Source of the DNA: an uncultured Massilia sp.
Lineage (GTDB): Bacteria; Pseudomonadota; Gammaproteobacteria; Burkholderiales; Burkholderiaceae_D
Direction of reading: 5' to 3'
Length of the DNA stretch: 52,559 nt
NCBI GenBank assembly: GCA_913777025.1
Contig: CAJYQM010000405.1
Span: 1 to 52,559 of the forward strand
Shown here: positions 10,402 through 20,316 of the stretch, piece by piece
Layout: every line of letters starts with the position of its first letter
How positions within the stretch are numbered: position 1 is the stretch's first letter
Made by a program: the position numbers and the translations under genes
Notes under the pieces: model-generated
Told to the model about the DNA's origin: nothing
What the model saw: the letters and a program-made list of their open reading frames with translations, nothing else
The model's database searches: none

Positions 10402-10812
10402 TCAGGCCGCGTCGCGCTCGGCGGGCAGGTCCGCCTCGTCCAGCAGGCGCTTGCACTCTTCCTCGTGCACGGCGATTTCCGCCAGCGACATCTCGATGTC
10501 GGCGCGCTGCTGTTCCAGCGTCTGCTTCTGGTGCGCCAGCACGCCCAGGAAGCGGTTGATCTGGGCCACCGTGTCCTTCGGGGTTTCGTACATGTCGATG
10601 ATGCTCTTGATCTCCGACAGCGTCAGGCCCAGTCGCTTGCCGCGCAGCGTCAGTTTCAGGCGCGTGCGGTCGCGCGGCGTATAGACGCGGTTGCGGCCGC
10701 CCTGGCCCTCGCGTGTCGGGCTGAGCAAGCCCTGGTCTTCATAGAAACGGATGGCGCGTGCCGTGATATCGAATTCGCGCGCCAGTTCGGCGATGGTATA
10801 GGTAATGGCCAT
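10402..10812 (-). CDS. liuR: MerR-family regulator, LiuR-like
   Basis: A 136 aa MerR-type regulator. The N-terminal winged helix holds the typical YTIAELAREFDITARAIRFY and the wing sequence GRNRVYTPRDRTRL. It ends in a long antiparallel coiled-coil dimerisation helix (about 75-120). Cysteines for metal binding are lacking apart from one in EEECKRLL, so a metal sensor is unlikely. Being the gene just before isovaleryl-CoA dehydrogenase, it matches LiuR, the known MerR-type regulator of leucine/isovalerate degradation. Palindromic ACGT-rich sites lie in front of both that gene and this one, implying autoregulation. CAGGA precedes ATG 10812. Confidence 0.88.
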   Translation of the reverse strand: MAITYTIAELAREFDITARAIRFYEDQGLLSPTREGQGGRNRVYTPRDRTRLKLTLRGKRLGLTLSEIKSIIDMYETPKDTVAQINRFLGVLAHQKQTLEQQRADIEMSLAEIAVHEEECKRLLDEADLPAERDAA

Positions 10813-10882
10813 GGTGTCCTGCAGGGTCGAGAAGTGGCGGTGCCGGGAATCGCTTAGAATCGCAACATCCGGCTCGCTTTCC

Positions 10883-10899
10883 GTTTACGTCAACGTAAC
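10883..10899. promoter_or_regulatory. Second LiuR-type operator in divergent regulator/hydrolase promoter region
   Basis: GTTTACGTCAACGTAAC is an imperfect palindrome sharing the TTACGT...ACGTAA core with the site at 10364. It is about 70 bases upstream of the liuR-like start (10812) and about 50 bases upstream of the divergent metallo-hydrolase start (10950). It could therefore serve both promoters. Binding is inferred. Confidence 0.7.
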
Positions 10900-10949
10900 G
10901 TCGATGCATTGTAGCGCGCCGCGCCTGTCACAACACGAAAGACCTTTGC

Positions 10950-12011
10950 ATGAACGCTCTCGAATCCCAGCTGTCCTATTCTTTCGGCGACCTGGTCCCG
11001 GCGCCCGGCACCGTCACGCAGGTGGCGCCCGGCATCCGGTGGGTGCGCATGCCGCTGCCGTTCGCGCTCGATCACATCAACCTGTGGCTGCTGGACGACA
11101 CGGCCGATGGCCGCCAGGGCGTGTCGCTGATCGATTGCGGCGCCGGCACCGAGGCCACCCGGTTGGCATGGGAACAACTGTTTGACGGCCCGATCAAGGA
11201 CCAGCCGCTGCTGCGCGTGTTCGCCACCCACTGCCACCCCGACCACGTCGGCCTGTCCGGCTGGCTGTGCGACCGTTTCGATGCCCCGTTCTGGACCAGT
11301 GCCGCCGAGTTCGCCTTCGCGCGCATGATGGCGGCGGCCTTGCCGGGCGTCGACGGTCCGTCGGCGATCCCGCATTTCAGGAAGCACGGCCTGCTGGATG
11401 CCGGCATGCTCGAGCAGATGCAGAGCCGCAAGAATTACTACCCGTCGCTGGTGCCGGCTGTCCCGGCCGCCTACACCCGGCTGCAGGACGGCCAGCCGGT
11501 GAGTATCGGCGGCTTGGCCTGGCGCGTGATCACCGGCTTCGGCCACTCGCCGGAACACGTGTCGCTGTACAGCGAGGCGCTGAACGTGCTGGTGTCCGGC
11601 GACATGGTGCTGCCGCGCATCTCGACCAACGTCTCCGTGTTCGCGGTCGAGCCGGAAGGCAATCCGCTGCAGCTGTACCTGGCCTCGCTGGACAAGTTTG
11701 CCGGCCTGCCGGACGACGTGCTGGTGCTGCCCTCGCATGGCAAGCCCTTCCGCGGCCTGCATACCCGCATCAGGCAATTGCGCGAGCACCATGCGGCACG
11801 CCTGGACGAGGTGCTGGCCGCTTGCGCCACGCCCCAGTCCGCGGTCGACATCGTGCCGATCATGTTCCGGCGCCAGCTGGACGCCCACCAGCTGAGCTTT
11901 GCCCTCGGCGAGGCGCTGGCCCACCTGCACCTGCTCTGGCAGGACGGTAGCTTGCAGCGTGTAACCGGCGACGATGGCGCAATCCGCTTCCAAGTGGCTA
12001 AGATGCCATAA
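10950..12011 (+). CDS. MBL-fold metallo-hydrolase
   Basis: A 353 aa metallo-beta-lactamase-fold hydrolase. The di-metal motif HCHPDHVG follows FAT at about residues 90-97; a later His (GFGHSPEHVSLY) and Asp (VLVSGDMVLP) complete the usual metal ligands. The C-terminal region resembles the winged-helix tail of the LACTB2-like/glyoxalase-II-like branch. It probably hydrolyses a thioester or ester; the substrate is unknown. It is divergent from the LiuR-like gene and shares its operator region, so it may belong to the leucine/isovalerate regulon (inference). A hairpin follows the stop codon at 12075-12100. Confidence 0.88.
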   Translation: MNALESQLSYSFGDLVPAPGTVTQVAPGIRWVRMPLPFALDHINLWLLDDTADGRQGVSLIDCGAGTEATRLAWEQLFDGPIKDQPLLRVFATHCHPDHVGLSGWLCDRFDAPFWTSAAEFAFARMMAAALPGVDGPSAIPHFRKHGLLDAGMLEQMQSRKNYYPSLVPAVPAAYTRLQDGQPVSIGGLAWRVITGFGHSPEHVSLYSEALNVLVSGDMVLPRISTNVSVFAVEPEGNPLQLYLASLDKFAGLPDDVLVLPSHGKPFRGLHTRIRQLREHHAARLDEVLAACATPQSAVDIVPIMFRRQLDAHQLSFALGEALAHLHLLWQDGSLQRVTGDDGAIRFQVAKMP

Positions 12012-12295
12012 AGCAACAGTTTACTCACGCTAAAACTTGCATGGCGTCACGTTCTATTCGTGCGCGCCAGCATGACAGGCAGGCTCCAGAGGCTGCCTGT
12101 GCGCTTTGCATGCCTGGAATTATTCTAAGCAAACGTTTTCTTTTTCCTGTAGGATATTTTTCACACTTAAGTAATCAAGGACCGAAAAGGTTGAGAATTG
12201 CTGGACAGCATGTGAGAATCGATGAATACTCACATATTTGTGACTTCCAGCCTTGTCCTGTCGTCACAGACGGTCTGATTAAAGGAGCGACCAAA
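12012..12295 (+). other. AT-richer intergenic leader with a hairpin
   Basis: This 284 bp gap is visibly richer in A and T than the flanking genes. It holds one clear hairpin at 12075-12100 (ACAGGCAG/CTGCCTGT, 8 bp arms), which may end the metallo-hydrolase message although no T-run follows. The rest holds no convincing gene. The open frame through it has atypical composition and no ribosome site until AAAGGAG at 12281-12287. It is best read as the promoter and leader of the HTH gene. Confidence 0.5.
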
Positions 12296-12739
12296 TTGAC
12301 GGCTTTGCATGAACCATTAGTCCCACCCATGAATTCGACCAACGAAAGGGAGAGCTTCAGCGAGCGGCTGCAGCAAGCCCTGAAAAACGCCCACTATTCC
12401 CCCGACAGCCCGACACGCCTGGCGCGCGAATTCAACATTCGCTTCGAAGGCCGTCCGATCACGGTCCATGCGGCACGCAAGTGGCTCGTCGGGGAAGCGA
12501 TCCCGACCCAGGAAAAGCTGCGCATGATCGCCCAGTGGCTGGGCGTACCGGCTGACTGGCTGCGTTTCGGCGGCACGGAAAACGCCGCGGTGAACGGCGA
12601 GGGGGGCGATGGCGCGGCCCGTTTCGAGTCCGCAGACGTCAAATTAATCGCAGATTTGCAACGTCTTGATGAGCATCACAAGCAGCTGGCACGCGAGTTT
12701 ATTCGTATGCTGGTGCGCATGAATCATCAGCAAAAGTAA
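12296..12739 (+). CDS. XRE-like helix-turn-helix transcriptional regulator
   Basis: A small protein with an HTH region at about residues 20-75 (SPTRLAREFNIRF ... ITVHAARKWLVGEAIPTQEKL ... IAQWLGVPADWLRFG), as in phage-repressor-like regulators. A short helical C-terminus (DEHHKQLAREFIRMLVRMN) probably mediates dimerisation. The start is debatable. TTG 12296 has AAAGGAG eight bases upstream and gives 147 aa. ATG 12329 gives 136 aa but has no ribosome site, so TTG is chosen here. No ligand domain or protease site is seen. Its targets are unknown and no phage genes lie nearby. A strong hairpin terminator follows. Confidence 0.8.
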   Translation: MTALHEPLVPPMNSTNERESFSERLQQALKNAHYSPDSPTRLAREFNIRFEGRPITVHAARKWLVGEAIPTQEKLRMIAQWLGVPADWLRFGGTENAAVNGEGGDGAARFESADVKLIADLQRLDEHHKQLAREFIRMLVRMNHQQK

Positions 12740-12752
12740 GACTTCCGCTACA

Positions 12753-12790
12753 GGGCCCGGCGTTCATCGAACCCCGGGCCCTTGTTCTAT
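12753..12790 (+). terminator. Intrinsic terminator after the HTH gene
   Basis: GGGCCCGG (12753-12760) pairs with CCGGGCCC (12774-12781) across a 13 nt loop, followed by TTGTTCTATTCCTT. It lies 14 bases past the HTH stop codon. Confidence 0.8.
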
Positions 12791-12906
12791 TCCTTCCCCG
12801 CTGCAATTTTTCTTCAAGCGAACGGCACAAACTGCCGAGTCTCGCGCATAATCAAGGCGCTTCTGGCCCGACCAGTGTTATCAGTCAACAAGGATGCAGT
12901 CGCCTC

Positions 12907-13077
12907 ATGATTAATAACTACAGCAATACCGCGCAGTTGAAGGACCTAATGACCGCGCCGCCGATGACGGCGCAGCAGCACGCAGAAATCATGCGCAAGC
13001 GTAACGAGCAGCGCAGGAAGATCGAAGACGCCCGGGAAGCCAGGCAAGCGGAGAAGGAGCGCTACGGAGAGGGCTGA
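12907..13077 (+). CDS. Small charged hypothetical protein (56 aa)
   Basis: A 56-codon reading frame starting ATG ATT AAT AAC and ending TGA at 13075-13077. The first half is polar and contains LKDLMTAPPMTAQQHAEIM. The second half is very rich in Lys, Arg and Glu (KRNEQRRKIEDAREAR) and should form a charged helix or coiled coil. AGGA lies 12 bases upstream of the ATG, longer than usual but usable. It sits alone between a terminator and the convergent ubiX gene, so it would need its own promoter. A CATAAT-like -10 at about 12846 is the only candidate. The product is not recognised; the composition argues for a real gene more than for noise. Confidence 0.5.
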   Translation: MINNYSNTAQLKDLMTAPPMTAQQHAEIMRKRNEQRRKIEDAREARQAEKERYGEG

Positions 13078-13089
13078 GCCCAGCAGGGC

Positions 13090-13680
13090 TTACGCACCCT
13101 CTTTCATGCCCGCCCAGCGCGGCGCCAGCGTGTTGTCGACCCCGAGCAGGTCGAGCACGCGCGCAACCGTATGGTCGACCATCTCGTCGATGGTGGCCGG
13201 ACGGTTATAAAAGCTGGGCAGCGGAGGGAAGACGATACCGCCCATTTCGGTGACGGCGGTCATATTGCGCAGGTGCGCCAGGTTGAACGGCGTCTCGCGC
13301 ACCATCATGATGAGGCGCCGGCGCTCCTTCAGGATGACGTCGGCGGCGCGCGTGATCAGGTTGTCCGACAGCCCGTGGGCCACCGCGGCCAGGGTTTTCA
13401 TCGAGCAAGGTGCGATCACCATGCCATCGGTCTGGAACGAGCCGCTGGCGATCGACGCGCCGATGTCGCGGTTCTTGTGCACCACGTGGGCCAGCGCTTC
13501 GACATCCTTGCGCTGCAGGCCGACTTCCTGGTGCAGGGTGAGGGTGGCGGCGTCGGAGATGACCAGATGGGTCTCGACGCCGGGGCAGGCGCCCAGCCGT
13601 TGCAGCAGGCGCACGCCGTAGACCGCGCCGGTCGCCCCGGTGATGGCGACGACAAAGCGGCGTGGTCTGGGGTCAGCCAT
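13090..13680 (-). CDS. ubiX: Flavin prenyltransferase UbiX
   Basis: A 196 aa UbiX/Pad1-family protein. It joins a dimethylallyl group to FMN, making prenyl-FMN for the decarboxylase UbiD in ubiquinone synthesis. The FMN-binding start VVAITGATGAVYGVRLLQ, the central PCSMKTLAAVAHGL and the later RLIMMVRETPFNLAHLRNM are classic. The FYNRPATIDEMVDHTVARVLDLLG tail completes the fold. It follows the glutaredoxin gene on the same strand by five bases, so the two are likely co-transcribed. No ubiD is in the window. Confidence 0.95.
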   Translation of the reverse strand: MADPRPRRFVVAITGATGAVYGVRLLQRLGACPGVETHLVISDAATLTLHQEVGLQRKDVEALAHVVHKNRDIGASIASGSFQTDGMVIAPCSMKTLAAVAHGLSDNLITRAADVILKERRRLIMMVRETPFNLAHLRNMTAVTEMGGIVFPPLPSFYNRPATIDEMVDHTVARVLDLLGVDNTLAPRWAGMKEGA

Positions 13681-13685
13681 TCCTA

Positions 13686-14003
13686 TCAGCCGTTCTTTTT
13701 CAGCAGGGTCTGCAGTTCGCCGGATTCGTACATTTCCGTCATGATGTCGGAACCGCCGACGAACTCGCCGTTCACGTAGAGCTGCGGCACGGTCGGCCAG
13801 TTCGAGAACTCCTTGATGCCCTGGCGCACTTCCGCATCTTCCAGCACGTTGACGGTGGCGATGTTATCGACGCCGCAAGCTTTCAGGATTTGGATGGCAC
13901 GGCCGGAAAAGCCGCACTGCGGGAACTGGGCGGTGCCTTTCATGAACAGCACGACCGGCGTGTTGGTCACGGTTTCTTTGATCCAGGTTTGTACGTCGCT
14001 CAT
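13686..14003 (-). CDS. grxD: Monothiol glutaredoxin (CGFS type)
   Basis: A 105 aa Grx4-type monothiol glutaredoxin. Its active-site motif is CGFS with Cys30, preceded by the conserved KGT loop ([13 protein letters not shown]). The later [19 protein letters not shown] motif binds glutathione. This class bridges [2Fe-2S] clusters with glutathione and passes them to target proteins, often with BolA partners; a BolA-family gene lies at 45421. It is upstream of ubiX in the same transcription unit and downstream of tex, from which a hairpin array separates it. Confidence 0.96.
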   Translation of the reverse strand: MSDVQTWIKETVTNTPVVLFMKGTAQFPQCGFSGRAIQILKACGVDNIATVNVLEDAEVRQGIKEFSNWPTVPQLYVNGEFVGGSDIMTEMYESGELQTLLKKNG

Positions 14004-14055
14004 TTGTGTCGCCTCAGGTAAAAGTCGTGGATGCCGGCATTTTATAAGAAAACGA

Positions 14056-14100
14056 CCCGCCAGGTTTACCGCCTGACCTGGCGGGGTTAACCCGCCAGGT
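14056..14100 (-). terminator. Terminator with three copies of a 10 bp arm between tex and grxD
   Basis: CCCGCCAGGT occurs at 14056-14065 and again at 14091-14100, with its complement ACCTGGCGGG at 14076-14085. The middle copy can pair with either side, giving two mutually exclusive hairpins. On the minus strand the second hairpin is followed by TCGTTTTCTT, fitting termination of tex transcription ahead of grxD. Confidence 0.75.
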
Positions 14101-14138
14101 CATCCCCGGCCTAGGCGGCCCCCTTGGCGGGATCCAAG

Positions 14139-16493
<2,355 letters not shown>

Positions 16494-16574
16494 GGTGCGT
16501 AGGTGAGTCAGTGAGTCGAACCGGCAATGATACGCAAACGCGGGCGTTATGCCAGTCTTGACAGCGGGGGCATT

Positions 16575-17516
16575 TCAGATGTCGGGCACCGGGTTGATTC
16601 CTGAGACCAGCACATATTCCTTGCCGTCGAAGCGATAGCGGGCGCTTTCCTGGATCGTGCCCTTGGGATGCTCGACGTAGTCGCCGCTCTTGTTTTCGGT
16701 AACGCGAAAGCGCTTGCCCTTGAAGTCGATTTGCAGGTCCGGGTAGGCATCGGCCTGGACGTCCAGGACCCGGATGCTGCTGTCGATGTCCCAGCATTCG
16801 TCTTTTTCCGGGCTGCAGGCGCCACTGCTGCTGGAGGCTTCCTTCACGCTGCCCAGATGGCGCACGCCATGGCCCAGGTCGAAGATGTCGGCAAAGCTGA
16901 TCGCATAGCCTTGCCAGACACCTCCCGAAGAGACGATGAAGCCCGGCTTGTCGGGGCCGAGACTGATCCACCTGACTTCGCCGAAATTGCCCATCGAACC
17001 CAGGGTCGTGACATTTTCGCGGCGCTCCAGGACATTCCAGCCGGTCTCCGTGCGGCGCAAGGTGTACACGTTCAGCATGCCCGGCGACGCATGGCCGGCC
17101 AGATCGTTACCCTTTTCGTCGGATGGCGCGCCATTCGTGATGACGACGGTACGCCCGTCGGGCAGCTCGGTCGAAGCAGCCAGGGTCATCAGGCAATACG
17201 CATCCTTGCCCTCGTCCTGGACCACGGCCAGTGCCTGGCCGGTGCCGGGGTTGTAGGCATCTTCGAAAATCGCCTGCATCAATTCCTTGTCCCGCGCCGT
17301 GTCGGGCTTGGCCGGCATGGACGGTGCCACGGGCGCGACCGCGGTGGCCGCCGGTACCGGGAGGGCCGCCGCCGTGGAGTTCACCTTGCCGGGTGGAGGC
17401 TTGGGGCCGGCGTCACCGCTGCGCGAACAGGCCCCGAGGCAGCTTGCCAGAAACAGCAATCCTGCCAGACGGCCGGGGATGGTTTTGCAAAGCTTGTATT
17501 GCGAGAAGGTCATCAT
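16575..17516 (-). CDS. Hypothetical lipoprotein
   Basis: A 313 aa protein beginning with a positively charged, hydrophobic signal ending in a lipobox (LFLASCLGAC), so it is probably an outer- or inner-membrane lipoprotein. After the cysteine comes a Pro/Ala-rich linker (about 35-75). A globular domain of about 240 residues with several conserved-looking aromatic and Asp positions follows. I recognise no known domain. The reading frame extends to 17573, but ATG 17516 (or the adjacent ATG 17513) places the signal peptide correctly. It is flanked by tex and a metallo-hydrolase gene on the same strand, without clear operon spacing to either. Function unknown. Confidence 0.75.
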   Translation of the reverse strand: MMTFSQYKLCKTIPGRLAGLLFLASCLGACSRSGDAGPKPPPGKVNSTAAALPVPAATAVAPVAPSMPAKPDTARDKELMQAIFEDAYNPGTGQALAVVQDEGKDAYCLMTLAASTELPDGRTVVITNGAPSDEKGNDLAGHASPGMLNVYTLRRTETGWNVLERRENVTTLGSMGNFGEVRWISLGPDKPGFIVSSGGVWQGYAISFADIFDLGHGVRHLGSVKEASSSSGACSPEKDECWDIDSSIRVLDVQADAYPDLQIDFKGKRFRVTENKSGDYVEHPKGTIQESARYRFDGKEYVLVSGINPVPDI

Positions 17517-17667
17517 GGCTAAATGATGACCTAGCTCAAAAAGGATGGGAAGTGGCGAGCGGCCTGTTTGCAACAGTCGCAGCGGGCAGCCGCTTCGGTA
17601 GCAGCCTGCGGTACCTCAGCCTGCCAGCGCCAGATCGAACAGTTGCTGCGTCCGCCAGCCTGAGCGC

Positions 17668-18750
17668 TTACTCCAGCCCGCGCCACCAGCGCCGGCCCGG
17701 CTGCGGCTGCGCCAGGTCGAGCGCCTCGCCCATTTCGGGCGTGGCCATGCGCACGCCGCGCGCTTCGGCCAGCGCGGTAATGCGATCGAAGGGCTCCTGC
17801 CAGCGGTGCAGGCCCAGGTCGAAGGTGCCGTTGTGCACCGGCACCAGCCATTCCCCCTTGAGGTCGAGGAAGGCTTGCAGGGTTTCCTCGGGCTGCATGT
17901 GGACGTCCGGCCATTGCTTGTCATAGGCGCCGGTTTCCAGCAAGGCGACGTCGAAGGGGCCGTATTTCTCGCCGATGTCCTTGAAGCCCTTGAAGTAACC
18001 GGTATCGCCGCTGAAGAACACGCGCAAGTCCTTGTGCAGGATCACCCAGGATGCCCACAGCGTCGAATTGCGGTCGCCCAGGCCGCGGCCGGAAAAGTGC
18101 TGGGCTGGCGTCGCCACCAGGCGCACGCCGTCGACCTCGGTACCCTGCCACCAGTCGAACTGGCGCACCTTGGCGGCATCGACGCCCCATTTGACCAGGC
18201 GCTCGCCGACGCCCAGCGGGGTCAGGAACACCGCCGTCTTGGCATTCAGCGCCATGATGGCGGCATGGTCGAGGTGGTCGTAATGGTCGTGCGACAGGAT
18301 CACGGCGCGGATCGGCGGCAGTTCATCGATGCTGATCGGCGGCGCGTGGAAGCGTGCCGGCCCGGCCCATTGCACCGGCGAGGCGCGTTGCGAAAACACC
18401 GGATCGGTCAGGTAAAAATTACCGCCCAGCTTGATCAGCATGGTCGAATGGCCCAGGCGGAACAGGGTGTTGTCCGGCGCCGCCAGCACGGCTTCGCGGG
18501 TCAAGGGGCGCACCGGGATCGGCTGGGCGGGCACGGTGCCGGACGGCTTGTCGAACGTGAAGGACCACCACAGGCGTGCCATCTCGCCCAGGCTGTGCTC
18601 ATGCATGGGAACCGGATTGCGGAACTTCCCGTCATGGAACTGGGGCGAGGCTTCGGGTACGGATGGCGTCGACGCCAGGGTGGGATAGGCCATGGTGAGC
18701 AGGACTCCAAGCAGGACAGCGGTGAACAGGATGCGCATGGGCAATGGCAT
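17668..18750 (-). CDS. Membrane-anchored or secreted MBL-fold hydrolase (UlaG/NAPE-PLD-like)
   Basis: A 360 aa protein with an N-terminal hydrophobic signal or anchor (residues 6-27). A metallo-beta-lactamase fold of the UlaG/NAPE-PLD-like branch follows. The metal motif is SHDHYDHLD, with further His and Asp ligands in ATPAQHFSGRG and FFSGDTGYFKGF. Related enzymes hydrolyse phosphodiester or lactone bonds; the substrate here is unknown. ATG 18750 is the first start and ATG 18738 (MRILF) is also possible. It is divergent from the TetR gene, with tandem TetR-type operators in the 71 bp between. It is therefore probably that regulator's target (inference). Confidence 0.88.
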   Translation of the reverse strand: MPLPMRILFTAVLLGVLLTMAYPTLASTPSVPEASPQFHDGKFRNPVPMHEHSLGEMARLWWSFTFDKPSGTVPAQPIPVRPLTREAVLAAPDNTLFRLGHSTMLIKLGGNFYLTDPVFSQRASPVQWAGPARFHAPPISIDELPPIRAVILSHDHYDHLDHAAIMALNAKTAVFLTPLGVGERLVKWGVDAAKVRQFDWWQGTEVDGVRLVATPAQHFSGRGLGDRNSTLWASWVILHKDLRVFFSGDTGYFKGFKDIGEKYGPFDVALLETGAYDKQWPDVHMQPEETLQAFLDLKGEWLVPVHNGTFDLGLHRWQEPFDRITALAEARGVRMATPEMGEALDLAQPQPGRRWWRGLE

Positions 18751-18760
18751 TCAATAAATG

Positions 18761-18812
18761 TATACTGCACAGTGTAGTTTTCATTTCTGAAAAAGTAAAC
18801 TGTGCGGTGTAG
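18761..18812. promoter_or_regulatory. Tandem TetR-type operators
   Basis: Two related 17 bp sites, TATACTGCACAGTGTAG (18761-18777) and TAAACTGTGCGGTGTAG (18796-18812), are spaced 35 bp start to start. They match at 13 of 17 positions, and each contains an imperfect ACTG...CAGT-like palindrome. They fill the gap between the divergent metallo-hydrolase and TetR genes, so TetR binding would repress both directions. Confidence 0.7.
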
Positions 18813-18821
18813 AATTATCGG

Positions 18822-19439
18822 ATGAACGCACCGACCCGCCTTACCGACCGCAAGCGCATGGCCATTCTCGCCGCAGCGGCCGAGCAGTTCCGCGCCTGCG
18901 GTTTCGAAGCCACCAGCGTCGACCGGATCGCTGCCGCCGCCGGGGTGTCCAAGCGCACGGTCTACAACCATTTCCCGAGCAAGGAAGAGCTGTTCACGGA
19001 AACGCTGTTGCAACTTTTCCAAAGCAGCGCCGGCCTGCTGGAGCTGGCCTACCGGCCCGATATCGGCCTGCGCGAGCAGCTGACCGAACTCTTGACCCTC
19101 AAGATGGGCACGCTGGCCGACGTGGATTTCATCGGCCTGGCGCGGGTCGCCGTCGCCGAGGCGATCCGTGCGCCCGAGCGTGCGCGCGCCGTGTTCGCGC
19201 GCCTGGGCGAGCGCGAGGAGGGGCCCACCGCCTGGATCCGCGCGGCGCAGGCCGACGGCAAACTGAAACCGGGCGATCCGGGCTTTGCCTCGACCCTGCT
19301 GCAGGGGCAATTGAAGACCTTCGCCTTCTGGCCCCAGGTGACGATGGGCGCCGCGCCCCTCGGTCCCGAGGAGCAGGCACGCATCATCGAGGCGTCGGTG
19401 TCGATGTTCCTGTCCTATTTCGCCACCGGACAGGCGTGA
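18822..19439 (+). CDS. TetR/AcrR-family transcriptional regulator
   Basis: A 205 aa repressor. The N-terminal TetR HTH is clear: ILAAAAEQFRACGFEATSVD, then IAAAAGVSKRTVYNHFPSKEELF at about residues 32-54. The C-terminal ligand and dimer domain resembles the AefR-like group. Ligand unknown. Its start is ten bases beyond the second operator, indicating autoregulation. The divergent metallo-hydrolase gene is the other obvious target. It converges on an SDR gene with one base between the stop codons. Confidence 0.93.
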   Translation: MNAPTRLTDRKRMAILAAAAEQFRACGFEATSVDRIAAAAGVSKRTVYNHFPSKEELFTETLLQLFQSSAGLLELAYRPDIGLREQLTELLTLKMGTLADVDFIGLARVAVAEAIRAPERARAVFARLGEREEGPTAWIRAAQADGKLKPGDPGFASTLLQGQLKTFAFWPQVTMGAAPLGPEEQARIIEASVSMFLSYFATGQA

Positions 19440-19440
19440 A

Positions 19441-20196
19441 TCAGACCTGCGCCTGGCCGCCGTCGACGAACAGCTCGGCGCCGTTGACGAAGCTCGCGTC
19501 ATCGGAGGCCAGGAACACCGCGGCCTTGGCGATCTCGTCCGGCTCGCCGACGCGGCCCAGCGGGATCTGCGACGCCAGGTAGTCGAGCAAGCCCTGCTGT
19601 TGATCCTTGTCGTCGCCGGCCAGTTCGACCAGGCCCGGCGTGCGGGTGGCGCCCGGGCTGATGGTGTTGACGCGGATGCCGCGGTCCTTCAGGTCCAGGA
19701 TCCAGTTGCGGGCAAAGGCGCGGATCGCCGCCTTGCTGGCGGCGTAGACGCTGAAGGCCGCGGTGCCGGAGCTGCCGGCGGTCGAGCCGGTCAGGATCAC
19801 CGAAGCGCCCTGCGCCAGCAGCGGCAGCGCCTTCTGCACGGTGAACAAGGTGCCTTTCACGTTGCGACCGAAGGTGTCGTCATATTGTTCTTCCGTGATT
19901 TGGCCCAGCGGCAGCATCGAGCCGCCGCCGGCATTCGCGTACAGCACGTCGAGGCGGCCGAAGCGGGTGCGGATGGTGTCGTACAGGCCGTCCAGGGCAT
20001 CCAGTTCGCTCGAATCGACGCGCAGGCCAACAGCGTCGTGGCCGATGGCGTCCACCGCGGCATCCAGTTCGGCCTGGCGGCGGCCGGTAATGATCACCTG
20101 CGCGCCTTCGAGGGCGAAGCGCTTGGCGGTGGCCAGGCCGATGCCGCTGGTGGCGCCGGTGATCAGGGCGATCTTGTTGTCGAGTTTGCGGGTCAT
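19441..20196 (-). CDS. Short-chain dehydrogenase/reductase (classical SDR)
   Basis: A 251 aa classical SDR of the FabG-like type. The cofactor motif is [17 protein letters not shown] at about 12-28 and the structural motif is YANAGGG. The catalytic serine is in [11 protein letters not shown] and the active site is YAASK. It probably carries out NAD(P)H-dependent alcohol/ketone interconversion; the substrate is not predictable. The frame extends upstream to 20277, but ATG 20196 has GAGGAT before it and fits the family start. It is divergent from the LysR gene at 20317, its likely regulator, and convergent with the TetR gene. Confidence 0.92.
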   Translation of the reverse strand: MTRKLDNKIALITGATSGIGLATAKRFALEGAQVIITGRRQAELDAAVDAIGHDAVGLRVDSSELDALDGLYDTIRTRFGRLDVLYANAGGGSMLPLGQITEEQYDDTFGRNVKGTLFTVQKALPLLAQGASVILTGSTAGSSGTAAFSVYAASKAAIRAFARNWILDLKDRGIRVNTISPGATRTPGLVELAGDDKDQQQGLLDYLASQIPLGRVGEPDEIAKAAVFLASDDASFVNGAELFVDGGQAQV

Positions 20197-20316
20197 GATG
20201 GAATCCTCGTCAGTCGGTTTCAGGTCACGGACCGTTTTTGTTCGTCCGATGTGAACCATGCTACCGGGGCTGCCCAACGATTAAAATAGCATCGATCGCA
20301 AACTATCTTTGCAAAA

